Shown: piece by piece, positions 16,881 to 25,579 of the stretch
Position numbering within the stretch: the stretch's first letter is position 1
Layout: each line of letters opens with the position of its first letter
Position numbers and translations under genes: made by a program
The notes under the pieces: model-generated
Told to the model about the DNA's origin: nothing
Databases searched by the model: none
What the model saw: the letters and a program-made list of their open reading frames with translations, nothing else
NCBI GenBank assembly: GCA_030426355.1
Contig: JAUHYQ010000002.1
Coordinates: 554,329-618,328, forward strand
DNA from: Gammaproteobacteria bacterium
GTDB lineage: Bacteria; Pseudomonadota; Gammaproteobacteria; Steroidobacterales; GCA-2729495
Direction of reading: 5' to 3'
DNA: 64,000 nt

Positions 16881-17936
16881 ATGAAGTACTTTTTAATTCT
16901 TTGTCGTACCTTTTTCACGCCATTGGTTGCGGCGCTTATGCTGCTGCCGGGCAGTGGGGTCGTTGCAGCCGACCTGAAGATTGCGACCGTTGCACCCGAG
17001 GGGTCAGAGTGGATGAAGGCTCATCGGGCAGCGGCTGAAAAGATTAAGGCGCAAACCGACGGTCGGGTGGTCTTCAAGTTCTATGGCGGGGGTGTGCGCG
17101 GTAACGACAAGAAGGTGCTGCGCCTGATCCGGCTTGGACAACTGCAGGGTGCGGCGTTTACCACCAGCGGGTTATCCGAGCGGTACTTCGATATCGTCCT
17201 CTACGGCTTGCCGTTCACCTTTCGTTCTCAGGCAGAGGTGGATTATGTTCGCGAGCGTTTTGATGATCGCCTTGACGCCGGTCTGGAAGAGGCAGGTTTT
17301 GTTTCCTTCGGTTTCGCCGGCGGCGGTTTCGCCAATTTTATGAGCAGCGGCCCGATCGAATCCAACGACGACTTGCGCAGCAAAAAGATATGGGTGCCGG
17401 ACGGTGATGTGTTCAGTTTCACGGCCTTGGAATCGATGAATCTTTCGCCCGTTACACTGCCGGTGGCAGACGTGATGACGGGCCTGCAGACCGGGTTGAT
17501 TGATGTCATCGTTACCCCGCCGGTTGGGGCATTGCTGTTGCAGTGGTACACCAAGATTGGCTACGTAAACCCGATGCCGGTCGCGTACACCATGGGTGTG
17601 CTGGGTGTCGATAAACGGGCCTTTGATCGGCTATCAGAAGCCGATCAACAAGTTGTTAATGAGGTTATGCGGGCGACTTACCAGCAGCTGGATGCGATTA
17701 ATCGCGATGATAATCTTGAGGCCTATGAAGCGCTGCTGGCGAACGGTATCGAGCAAAGTCAGTCAAACGCGACCGATATTCCTTACTGGCGCGAGGTGTC
17801 GGGTGCGACTAACAAAAAAATCTGGGGTGAGAAAGCCGTTGATAAAACGCTCTACACGGATTTGCTGGCTGCACTGGATGAGTATCGGGCTAAGTACCCG
17901 TCGCAAACCGACGATATTGCGGCCGCGGCTCAGTAA
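16881..17936 (+). CDS. TRAP transporter periplasmic solute-binding protein (DctP family)
   Basis: A periplasmic receptor of 351 residues with a signal peptide (hydrophobic about 4-24, cleavage near VVAADLKIA). Mature features include IATVAPEGSEWMK and the DctP core with YGLPFTF and the FANFMS stretch; the RSKKIWVPDG region supplies the conserved carboxylate-binding Arg area of the family. I start at the ATG at 16881 because the in-frame ATG at 16821 lies inside the preceding gene and precedes no signal peptide. It belongs with the TatT lipoprotein (TatP-type pair). The ligand is probably an organic acid, by inference. Confidence 0.9.
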   Translation: MKYFLILCRTFFTPLVAALMLLPGSGVVAADLKIATVAPEGSEWMKAHRAAAEKIKAQTDGRVVFKFYGGGVRGNDKKVLRLIRLGQLQGAAFTTSGLSERYFDIVLYGLPFTFRSQAEVDYVRERFDDRLDAGLEEAGFVSFGFAGGGFANFMSSGPIESNDDLRSKKIWVPDGDVFSFTALESMNLSPVTLPVADVMTGLQTGLIDVIVTPPVGALLLQWYTKIGYVNPMPVAYTMGVLGVDKRAFDRLSEADQQVVNEVMRATYQQLDAINRDDNLEAYEALLANGIEQSQSNATDIPYWREVSGATNKKIWGEKAVDKTLYTDLLAALDEYRAKYPSQTDDIAAAAQ

Positions 17937-17959
17937 GCCAGGGCTCCGCATTTTTCCGC

Positions 17960-18448
17960 ATGCTTGAGTGGGCCGACAGAGCAGGGCGATGGCTTGAAAA
18001 TGCCTCGCTGGGGCTGCTGCTCGGCGGCATGACTTTGCTGGCTTGCACGCAAATTTTCCTGCGTAATTTTGGTATGGGCTCGTTGTTCTGGGGCGACGAG
18101 GCCGTGCGTCTGATGGTGCTCTGGATAGCGATGATCGCCGGCATTGCTGCGGCGCGCGAAGATCGCCATATTTCAATTGATGTTTTGACACGGTTGTTGC
18201 CGGCGCGGCTGCGGGCGCTGCCGACACTGGTTGTCGATGTTTTTACCGCTGTGGTCTGTTTTGCGCTCGCCTGGTATGGATGGCGCATGGTGAGCTTTGC
18301 TATTGCCGATGGCGATACCTTGCTGGTGGACAAGCCCGCCTGGATATTTCAGATCGTATTGCCCGTTGCATTCTTTTTAATGGGTTGGCGATACGTTATC
18401 TGGGCAATCCGGCGCGTGCACTTGTTGTTGGGAAGTGCCACGCAATGA
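17960..18448 (+). CDS. TRAP transporter small permease (DctQ family)
   Basis: A 162-residue membrane protein with four hydrophobic helices, matching the DctQ small subunit that scaffolds the large permease. Typical elements are the QIFLRNFGMGSLFWGDEAVR loop and the AAREDRHISIDVL segment between helices 2 and 3. Its stop overlaps the next start by 4 nt (ATGA), so the two permease subunits are translationally coupled. Confidence 0.92.
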   Translation: MLEWADRAGRWLENASLGLLLGGMTLLACTQIFLRNFGMGSLFWGDEAVRLMVLWIAMIAGIAAAREDRHISIDVLTRLLPARLRALPTLVVDVFTAVVCFALAWYGWRMVSFAIADGDTLLVDKPAWIFQIVLPVAFFLMGWRYVIWAIRRVHLLLGSATQ

Positions 18449-19704
18449 TTTTGGTCGGGTTGATACTGCTGCTGCTCGCCTTGTTTGGAGCACCGCTGTT
18501 TGCCGTTATTGCGGCCGGGGCACTGGCGAACTTTGTAGCGCAGGATCCGCAGCTCGGTGTGGTCGTGCCGATCGAAATCTATAGCATTGCCGAGATGCCG
18601 ATTTTATTGGCTATCCCGCTGTTCACTTTTGCGGGGTATATGCTGAGCGAAAGTCAGGCTCCGGGTCGGCTGGTCGGACTCACACGTGCAATGCTGGGAT
18701 GGATGCCGGGCGGACTTGCCATTGTCAGTATTATTGCCTGCGCTTTGTTTACCGCCTTCACCGGCGCGTCCGGCGTTACCATTATTGCATTGGGGGCGAT
18801 TCTTTACCCTGCACTGGCGCAAGACGGCTATCCCGAGCGATTTAATCTGGGCCTGGTGACGGCAGGCGGCAGCCTCGGCTTGCTGTTTGCGCCGTCTTTG
18901 CCGCTAATTCTCTACGGCGTGGTGGCCGAAGTCAGCATCGATGACCTGTTTAAGGCCGGCGTGATGCCCGGCATGCTGATGCTGCTGGCGCTTGCACTGT
19001 ATTCACTCTGGACCAACCGCGACAATCGTTCCGCTATCAGCGATTTTAGCTGGGCAGCAGTGGGCAGGGCGCTGCGTGACGCCGGCTGGGAATTGCCGTT
19101 GCCATTGATTGTGCTCGGCGGAATTTATTCAGGGTTGTTGGCCGTGTCCGAAGCCGCCGCGATAACGGTGGTGTACGTGTTTCTGGTCGAGGTGTTGATT
19201 CGCCGTGAGATTGCTTTCAGCGCATTACCGGGGATCATGCGGGAATCCATGGTGCTGGTAGGGGGTATTCTGCTGATATTGGGTGCATCGCTGGCATCGA
19301 CCAATTACGTGATTGATGCAGAAGTACCCCAGCAGCTTCTGGGCTGGATCTCCGACTATGTGAACACCCGCACCGGGTTTTTGTGGTTGCTGCTACTTTT
19401 TCTTCTCGCGCTGGGAGCTTTTCTGGATATATTTTCAGCGCTGGTGCTGGTCGTGCCGCTCATTCTGCCGGTGGCCCAGGAATTCGGGGTCGAACCCGTT
19501 CATCTGGGCATGATATTTCTTGCCGCTATGCAGCTGGGTTATTTAACACCGCCGGTGGGGCTTAACTTGTTCATCGCAGGCCATCGGTTTAATCGACCCA
19601 TCATGCAGGTTTATTCTGCAACGTGGCCTTTCCTGCTGATTCTTGGTATCACGGTTATCATCATTACGTTCTGGCCGGCGTTGTCGTTGTTCTTGGTCAC
19701 ATAA
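18445..19704 (+). CDS. TRAP transporter large permease (DctM family)
   Basis: The 419-residue integral-membrane transport subunit, with about twelve helices, a near-typical length and the family's elevator-type sodium-coupled fold. AIPLFTFAGYMLSE, AFTGASGVTIIALG and YLTPPVGLNLF are diagnostic. The start at 18445 overlaps the small permease stop (ATGA); an upstream in-frame ATG at 18280 would extend into that gene and add soluble sequence, so I rejected it. It completes a four-gene TRAP system. Confidence 0.94.
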   Translation: MILVGLILLLLALFGAPLFAVIAAGALANFVAQDPQLGVVVPIEIYSIAEMPILLAIPLFTFAGYMLSESQAPGRLVGLTRAMLGWMPGGLAIVSIIACALFTAFTGASGVTIIALGAILYPALAQDGYPERFNLGLVTAGGSLGLLFAPSLPLILYGVVAEVSIDDLFKAGVMPGMLMLLALALYSLWTNRDNRSAISDFSWAAVGRALRDAGWELPLPLIVLGGIYSGLLAVSEAAAITVVYVFLVEVLIRREIAFSALPGIMRESMVLVGGILLILGASLASTNYVIDAEVPQQLLGWISDYVNTRTGFLWLLLLFLLALGAFLDIFSALVLVVPLILPVAQEFGVEPVHLGMIFLAAMQLGYLTPPVGLNLFIAGHRFNRPIMQVYSATWPFLLILGITVIIITFWPALSLFLVT

Positions 19705-19753
19705 GGTATTACCCGCGGGTTTCATGCGCGGCAATTGTATTCGGAGGCGGGCA

Positions 19754-20869
19754 ATGAATGGATTACAAACACTGGGCGGGGCAGGTCTGCTCACCATGCT
19801 GTTAGCGGGGTCTGCCGGTGCCGCAGGCGCGGAATTCGACCCGGCGACGGATATCACCTTACCGGATGGTTTTCGTATTGAGCAGATTGCGGACGTGCCG
19901 AATGCACGCGCCATGGCCTGGGGCGATAAGGGCACCTTGTTTGTAGGCACGATGGCCAAAGGCACTGTTTATGCCGTCACCGGCATATTGCAGGGCAACC
20001 CGGTGGTTCGATCTATTGGCGAAAAGCTCAAGATGCCGACCGGTGTGGCTTTTCATGACGGTGCTTTGTATGTAGCCGAGCGTAAGCGACTGATTCGCTA
20101 TCCAGGTATCGAGAGCCGGCTGGACAATCCGCCTGAGCCTGAAGTGTTGTTAGATGCCCTGCCAGGCAAGGGTTTGCACAGTTGGAAATACATCGCCTTT
20201 GGTGATGACGGCAAGCTTTATATGACCATAGGTTCGCCGTGTAATGTTTGTGACAGCCCTGATCAGGGCGTTATCGAGCGAATGAACCCGGACGGTAGTG
20301 GCCGGCAAATTATTGCGCGGGGTATCCGAAATTCCGTGGGTTTCGACTGGCATCCGCAGACGGGCGAGCTATGGTTTTCAGATAACAACCGTGACCGTCT
20401 CGGTGATGATCAGCCGCCCGGTGAGTTGAACCGGCTGGCCAAGGAGGGTGCGCATTTCGGGTTTCCTTTCTGTCATGGAAAGGACGTGGTTGAACCGCAG
20501 CCGGAACTTGCCGCATTGGGGAGTTGCGCCGATTCTGTACCTCCCGCGCAGCTACTCGGCCCGCACGTCGCACCGCTCGGTGTGCACATATATGACGGTG
20601 ATATGTTCCCCGAAGAATACCGTGGGCAGGTGTTTATCGCAGAGCATGGATCTTGGGATCGGAGTGAGAAAATCGGCTATCGCGTGACGCGCGTGCCGTT
20701 GTCACCAGACGGAACCGGTGCGCTTGGCTACGAGGTGTTCGCCTCCGGCTGGCTGGTTGGCGATGAGTATTCCGGACGTCCGGTGGCTTTGTTGCCGGCT
20801 CCGGATGGTTCATTGTTGCTCAGCGATGACCATCGCGGTGCCATATATAGAATCAGTTACACTGATTAG
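19754..20869 (+). CDS. Secreted PQQ-dependent sugar dehydrogenase-like (sorbosone dehydrogenase family) protein
   Basis: A 371-residue exported beta-propeller. GGAGG precedes the ATG at 19754; the signal peptide runs to about residue 26 (AGAAGAEF). The propeller shows LPDGFRIEQIADVPNAR, WKYIAFGDDGKLYMTIGSPCN, GIRNSVGFDWHPQTGELWFSDN and IAEHGSWDRS, as in the soluble aldose/sorbosone dehydrogenases. Family members use PQQ or calcium in the periplasm, but substrate varies and many are uncharacterised. No PQQ biosynthesis genes are in the window. CNVCDSP could form a disulfide. Confidence 0.82.
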   Translation: MNGLQTLGGAGLLTMLLAGSAGAAGAEFDPATDITLPDGFRIEQIADVPNARAMAWGDKGTLFVGTMAKGTVYAVTGILQGNPVVRSIGEKLKMPTGVAFHDGALYVAERKRLIRYPGIESRLDNPPEPEVLLDALPGKGLHSWKYIAFGDDGKLYMTIGSPCNVCDSPDQGVIERMNPDGSGRQIIARGIRNSVGFDWHPQTGELWFSDNNRDRLGDDQPPGELNRLAKEGAHFGFPFCHGKDVVEPQPELAALGSCADSVPPAQLLGPHVAPLGVHIYDGDMFPEEYRGQVFIAEHGSWDRSEKIGYRVTRVPLSPDGTGALGYEVFASGWLVGDEYSGRPVALLPAPDGSLLLSDDHRGAIYRISYTD

Positions 20870-20901
20870 CGAGTGGGGCCGCGTTGCGGCCCGGTTGCTA
20901 A
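20866..20901 (+). terminator. Hairpin at the end of the sugar-dehydrogenase gene
   Basis: An inverted repeat: outer arms TTAGC/GCTAA (20866-20870, 20897-20901) enclose a perfect 7-bp GC stem (20876-20882 with 20886-20892, 3-nt loop). It overlaps the TAG stop codon. There is no T-run after it, so it may be a transcript-stabilising or weak terminator structure rather than a true intrinsic terminator. Confidence 0.35.
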
Positions 20902-20943
20902 TACGCGATATTTGCTCGGCATAGTTTTAGGGACGGATAAATT

Positions 20944-22794
20944 TTGGCGCGATTTTTTGGTTATATCTGGCGGTTTCTGGAAGGGCTTATCAAGGCCGTT
21001 CGGGTTATTTTCTTTTTATTTATCGTGGCTTTTATTGTCGCGATTTTTTCCGGCATGAGCGGCGTTGCTATTTCGGTGCCCGAAAAAGCTGCCTTGATAA
21101 TTGCTCCTGATGGCATGCTGGTTGAGCAGGCCGAAGGGGAATCGCTGGGGCAGGCCTTATTACAGGCACGGCAGGCGCCTACCTACACCGTCGTCAAGGA
21201 TGTGGTTGAAAGCCTGCGCCGCGCCGCAGACGACGACAGGATTCAGGCAGTTGTGCTTGCGCCGGATTATCTGAGCGGGGGCGGCCTGAGCAAGTTGCAG
21301 ACCATTGGCGACGCCATTGATGAATTCAGGGACAGCGGTAAGCCCGTAATCGCCATGGCCGACAGCTACGATCAGACACAATATTACTTTGCGTCCCACG
21401 CGGACGAAATTTACATGCACGACTTCGGTTTTGTGCTGATAGAAGGGTTTGGTTACTTCAAAACCTACTTTGCTGATGCCATCGAGAAGTTAAACGTTGA
21501 TGTCAATGTGTTTCGCGTTGGCGAGTTTAAGTCCTTCGTCGAGCCCTACCAGCGCAACTCCATGTCGGAAGAGGATCGAAAAAGTGCTCGAGGTTGGTTA
21601 GAGCAGCTATGGAGCACTTATCTTCAAGACGTGAGTGCCGCGCGCAATTTATCGCGTACCGATTTTTCCAATTACGTTAACAATGCCAGCGATGTGCTTG
21701 CAGCCGGCAACGGCAACGCGGCGCAAGTCGCCATCGATGCGGGTTTGGTGGACGGGCTGAAGAGTCACCAGGAATTTCGCGAGTATATGCAGGAAATCGT
21801 CGGCGTCGACGCTGACAGTGCTGATACTTATGCACATATCGATCATCGTAGCTATCTGGCTGCGACTGATTTTGATAACCGTACGACGGCAAAAGATCAG
21901 GCCAACATTGCGGTTATTGTTGCCTCGGGAGACATTGTCGACGGCGAGGCATCGCCGGGGACAGTTGGCAGCCTGAGCCTGTCTCGCCTGATCAGGCAGG
22001 CGACCCTTGATGAGAATGTTGCCGCCGTTGTGTTACGCGTGGACAGCCCCGGTGGCAGTATGTTTGCCTCCGAAGTAGTGCTTGATCAGTTGCAGGCGCT
22101 GCAGGCAGCCGGCAAACCGTTAATCGCATCGATGGGCAGTGTCGCGGCTTCGGGCGGTTATTACATTTCGATGGTCGCCGATGAGATCTGGGCGTCCGAG
22201 ACAACTATTTCCGGCTCGATTGGCGTGGGCGCGATTTACCCCACTTTTAATCGCAGCCTGGAATCCGTGGGTGTAACCGTGGACGGGTTTGGTACCACCA
22301 AGCTGGCTGGTCAGCTTAACCCGACCATGCCGCTCGGCGACGAGGGCCGTCGCCTGCTGGATATCAGCGTGCGTTCTGCCTACGACGTGTTCATCGGCAA
22401 GGTCGCCGAGTTCCGCGGCATGGATCTGGAGCGTGTCGATCAGCTTGCGCGCGGCCGTATATGGACGGGAGCAGATGCTCAGGAGCTGGGGCTGGTTGAC
22501 CAGTTGGGCGGGCTGGATGATGCAATCGAAGCAGCTGCGGCACGTGCCGGATTGACGGAGGGCGATTGGGACGTGGTGTATGTTGCCGATCGACTCAGCG
22601 TAGCGGAACAGCTGTTGCTGCAATACATGCGGTTATTGGATCGACTGTTTTCCATGTTCGATGCCGATACGGGCAGTCTGGGGCGGCTGTTGAACCGTCT
22701 TTCGGAGCAGCTTGATACCGGCTTGCCGCTAATTCAACACTGGAATGATCCGCGCGGTATTTATTACCACTGTTTTTGCGAGTTCCGCAGCTAA
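20944..22794 (+). CDS. sppA: Signal peptide peptidase SppA, long (67K) type
   Basis: SppA is a membrane-anchored serine-lysine protease that degrades cleaved signal peptides. The 616-residue length fits the E. coli-type tandem-domain protein. An N-terminal membrane helix covers about 20-38. The catalytic Lys is in VGEFKSFVEP (about 196) in the first half; the nucleophile Ser is in VAASGGYYIS (about 403) in the second half. The start codon is TTG, with AGGGA about 9 nt upstream; homologues begin at the same place. It converges with sixA. Confidence 0.95.
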   Translation: MARFFGYIWRFLEGLIKAVRVIFFLFIVAFIVAIFSGMSGVAISVPEKAALIIAPDGMLVEQAEGESLGQALLQARQAPTYTVVKDVVESLRRAADDDRIQAVVLAPDYLSGGGLSKLQTIGDAIDEFRDSGKPVIAMADSYDQTQYYFASHADEIYMHDFGFVLIEGFGYFKTYFADAIEKLNVDVNVFRVGEFKSFVEPYQRNSMSEEDRKSARGWLEQLWSTYLQDVSAARNLSRTDFSNYVNNASDVLAAGNGNAAQVAIDAGLVDGLKSHQEFREYMQEIVGVDADSADTYAHIDHRSYLAATDFDNRTTAKDQANIAVIVASGDIVDGEASPGTVGSLSLSRLIRQATLDENVAAVVLRVDSPGGSMFASEVVLDQLQALQAAGKPLIASMGSVAASGGYYISMVADEIWASETTISGSIGVGAIYPTFNRSLESVGVTVDGFGTTKLAGQLNPTMPLGDEGRRLLDISVRSAYDVFIGKVAEFRGMDLERVDQLARGRIWTGADAQELGLVDQLGGLDDAIEAAAARAGLTEGDWDVVYVADRLSVAEQLLLQYMRLLDRLFSMFDADTGSLGRLLNRLSEQLDTGLPLIQHWNDPRGIYYHCFCEFRS

Positions 22795-22811
22795 CTCGAT
22801 ACTGCGGCTCG

Positions 22812-23309
22812 CTACGATAAATCTTGTTTTGGCGAAGCAAAAAACACCAGACGCCCGGGGCGAAATAGCAGCTCAGGCCAGGTTTGGACGTCCGCCTCTA
22901 TATAGAAGCAAGCTGCTGTCGGCAGGTTGTCGATGTGGGCATCGGCGATACGATTGGCCAGCGAGGTAATGCCCGGGTTGTGCCCGACCAGCATGACTTC
23001 GTTATCGTTCGCCGCAAGTCTTTCCAGACTAACCAGCATGTTGTCGGCGGACGCCAGGTACAAGGATTCGGTAATTTGGATTGCCGGTGGTTCAATGCCC
23101 AGTTCATGACCAACCAGTTCAGCAGTCGCGCGGGCCCTCGCGGCCGAACTGCTAACAATTGCGGTAGGGCGGAGGCCACGTTCCGCCAGTAATTTGCCCA
23201 TCAACGGCGCGTCGTGCAGGCCGCGGTTATTCAGCGGCCTGTCAAAATCCGACTGGCCGGGGTTGCCCCAGCTTGATTTGGCGTGGCGTAACAGGGCGAG
23301 GCGCTTCAT
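22812..23309 (-). CDS. sixA: Phosphohistidine phosphatase SixA
   Basis: A 165-residue histidine-phosphatase-superfamily protein beginning MKRLALLRHAKSSW, with the RHA catalytic motif, and a second catalytic His in VGHNPGI. SixA removes phosphate from histidine of phosphotransfer proteins (ArcB and, in later work, PTS-Ntr Npr in E. coli). It starts 15 nt after sufT, so it is probably the last gene of the suf transcript, an unusual partnership. Confidence 0.92.
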   Translation of the reverse strand: MKRLALLRHAKSSWGNPGQSDFDRPLNNRGLHDAPLMGKLLAERGLRPTAIVSSSAARARATAELVGHELGIEPPAIQITESLYLASADNMLVSLERLAANDNEVMLVGHNPGITSLANRIADAHIDNLPTAACFYIEADVQTWPELLFRPGRLVFFASPKQDLS

Positions 23310-23324
23310 GGGTCGTATGTGCGA

Positions 23325-23876
23325 TTACATCATGCCCAATTCGAGCAGCGCCGCTTCTGTCATCATCTCGCGGCTCCACGGCGGATCAAAAACCAGCTCC
23401 ACATCCGCCGACTCGACCGTGGGGATGAGGCTGATTTTCTCGCGCACATCTTCGACGAGAATTTCACCCATGCCGCAGCCGGGTGCAGTCAGCGTCATGT
23501 GCACAGCAATTGATCGCGTTCCGTCCTCGTTCTTGACAACGTCAAAGTCGTATATCAGCCCCAGGTCAACAATATTGACCGGAATCTCGGGGTCGAACAC
23601 CGTTCGTAGCTGATCCCAAACGATATTCTCAAATTCGTCATCCGTCGCGTTCTCTGGCAGCACGGGGGGTTCCATCGGTTCTTTGCCCAGCGCATCAGCA
23701 TCCATGCCGGCAATGCGGAACAGACTGCCTTCATGGTAGATGGTAAAGCTGCCGCCCATGGCCTGGGTAATGTAGACGAGCGCTCCCTTGCGCAAATCAA
23801 TTTGCATTCCTGCCGGCACCACGATGGCGCTGACATCTCGTTTAAGGACTACCGGTTCGCTGTCTTGTGAAAACAT
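23325..23876 (-). CDS. sufT: Iron-sulfur cluster assembly protein SufT
   Basis: A 183-residue protein with a C-terminal MIP18/DUF59 domain: PEIPVNIVDLGLIYDF, then TLTAPGCGMGEIL, whose Cys is the conserved one, and DPPWSREMMTEAA. The N-terminal about 85 residues are the SufT-specific extension. SufT acts in Fe-S protein maturation in Staphylococcus and others; its exact step is unclear. It follows sufU by 30 nt in the suf operon. The length agrees with the SufT subgroup rather than with short PaaD-like proteins. Confidence 0.92.
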   Translation of the reverse strand: MFSQDSEPVVLKRDVSAIVVPAGMQIDLRKGALVYITQAMGGSFTIYHEGSLFRIAGMDADALGKEPMEPPVLPENATDDEFENIVWDQLRTVFDPEIPVNIVDLGLIYDFDVVKNEDGTRSIAVHMTLTAPGCGMGEILVEDVREKISLIPTVESADVELVFDPPWSREMMTEAALLELGMM

Positions 23877-23906
23877 GGCTTTATTTAGTAAGTCGGTTAA
23901 TAAGGA

Positions 23907-24356
23907 TTATTCGGTTGAGACCTGCTGCATGTTGCCATCCAGTGCTGCAGCTGCGGCACTCCAGGCCAGAGTGGCGCACTTTATGCGCGACGGGTATTCG
24001 CGCACACCTTCCAGCGCCCGCACTTCTGCAAGGCGCTCTTCGTCAGGCATTTCGCCATGAGCAAGCATTGCCCTGGCGGCATCTATCAGCTGCTGCGCGC
24101 GCGCAAGCGGCAAACCCTGCAAGGCTTCCGTCATCATGGACGCGGAGGCGATAGCGATGGCGCACCCGGTGCCCTCAAATGCCACATCGGCAAGGACATC
24201 ATTCTCCAGGGCGAAGTACACGGTCAGTTTGTCGCCACACAATGGGTTAAAGCCTATCGCCTGATGATCGACGCTGTCCGGATGACGCTGGTTATGCGGC
24301 TCACGGTAGTGACTGAGCACCCGTTCCCGATAGATTTCCATCGTTTTATCGCTCAC
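23907..24356 (-). CDS. sufU: SUF system scaffold/sulfurtransferase SufU
   Basis: A 149-residue IscU-like protein of the SufU type. The three zinc/cluster cysteines are present in NPLCGD, GTGCAIA and RIKCATLAW, with the Asp after the first. The insertion between Cys2 and Cys3 (about 18 residues longer than in IscU) is typical of SufU. SufU accepts sulfur from SufS. Here it replaces the SufE partner found in enterobacteria. Its start overlaps the sufS stop by 4 nt. Confidence 0.95.
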   Translation of the reverse strand: MSDKTMEIYRERVLSHYREPHNQRHPDSVDHQAIGFNPLCGDKLTVYFALENDVLADVAFEGTGCAIAIASASMMTEALQGLPLARAQQLIDAARAMLAHGEMPDEERLAEVRALEGVREYPSRIKCATLAWSAAAAALDGNMQQVSTE

Positions 24357-25579
24357 GCGAGCATCTCCCGGGCCACGGCAAGCGCGTCAATTAACTGGTC
24401 GATCTCGGCAGTGGTGTTGTAGAAGGCAAGGGAAGCTCGGGCAGTGCCCGGTACACCGAAGAAATCCATTACCGGCATCGCACAGTGGTGGCCCGTGCGA
24501 ATGGCAACCCCTTTGTGGTCGAGTACTGTACCCAGATCGTGCGGATGAATCCCGTCAATGACAAAGGACTGCACCCCGGCTTTGTCGGGGGCTGTGCCTA
24601 TCAGCCGCAAGCCTTCGATTTGCGCGAGACGGTCCGTCAAATAATCGAGCAGGTATTTTTCATACGCGGCAATGTTCCCGCGGCCTATATGCAGCAAATA
24701 ATCAATCGCCGCACCGAGCCCGATCGCTCCGGCGATATTCGGGGTGCCCGCTTCAAATTTGTACGGCAGCTTGTTGTAAACCGTGTCCGTGAATGTGACG
24801 CTTAGTATCATTTCACCCCCGCCTTGCCAGGGTGGCAGCCGTTCCAGCCAGGCTTCACGGCCATAAAGGACCCCAATACCGGTCGGGCCGCACATCTTGT
24901 GGCCGGAAAAAGCGTAAAAGTCGCAGTCGAGCTCCTGCACATCGACGGCAGCGTGCAGGGTGGCTTGTGCACCGTCCAGCAGTACGGGAACGCCTGCGGT
25001 ATGGGCGGTCGCCACGATGCTTTTTACGGGGTTCACCGTGCCTAGCGCATTGGAGACATGCGTGACTGCCAGCAGCCGGGTGCGGGCATTGATCATATCG
25101 GGAATTTTGTCAGTCAGCAGCACTCCATCCCTGTCGATAGGGACGACCTTTAATACCGCACCGCTGCGCTCGCACAGCATCTTCCAGGGCACGATGTTGG
25201 AATGATGTTCCATGTGGGTAATAAGAATTTCATCGCCCGCGCAAATGCTCGGGCCCAGCGATGCCGCAACCAGATTGATAGCCTCGGTGGTGCCGCTGGT
25301 GAACACGATTTCCTGAGTGGTTTTCGCATTAATAAATGCCCGGACCTTCTCGCGCGCGCCTTCGTAGGCATCGGTAGCGCGATGGCTCAGCGTGTGCACA
25401 CCGCGATGTACATTGGCATGGTCATGGCTGTAATAGTGATCAATGGCATCCAGAACCTGTTGCGGACGCTGCGCCGATGCGGCGCTGTCGAGAAAGGCCA
25501 GCGGGCAGCCATGCACTTCCTGATGCAATATCGGGAAGTCATTGCGAATGGACTGTACGTCGAAAGCGGGGGAACTCAT
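24353..25579 (-). CDS. sufS: Cysteine desulfurase SufS
   Basis: A PLP-dependent group II cysteine desulfurase of 408 residues that releases sulfur from cysteine for cluster assembly. The PLP lysine is in DFYAFSGHKMCGPTGIG (about 226) and the catalytic Cys in IRTGHHCAMPVM (about 362). TEAINLVA and HMEHHSNIVPW are further hallmarks. It overlaps sufD (upstream) and sufU (downstream) by 4 nt each, so the three are translationally coupled. Confidence 0.97.
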   Translation of the reverse strand: MSSPAFDVQSIRNDFPILHQEVHGCPLAFLDSAASAQRPQQVLDAIDHYYSHDHANVHRGVHTLSHRATDAYEGAREKVRAFINAKTTQEIVFTSGTTEAINLVAASLGPSICAGDEILITHMEHHSNIVPWKMLCERSGAVLKVVPIDRDGVLLTDKIPDMINARTRLLAVTHVSNALGTVNPVKSIVATAHTAGVPVLLDGAQATLHAAVDVQELDCDFYAFSGHKMCGPTGIGVLYGREAWLERLPPWQGGGEMILSVTFTDTVYNKLPYKFEAGTPNIAGAIGLGAAIDYLLHIGRGNIAAYEKYLLDYLTDRLAQIEGLRLIGTAPDKAGVQSFVIDGIHPHDLGTVLDHKGVAIRTGHHCAMPVMDFFGVPGTARASLAFYNTTAEIDQLIDALAVAREMLA

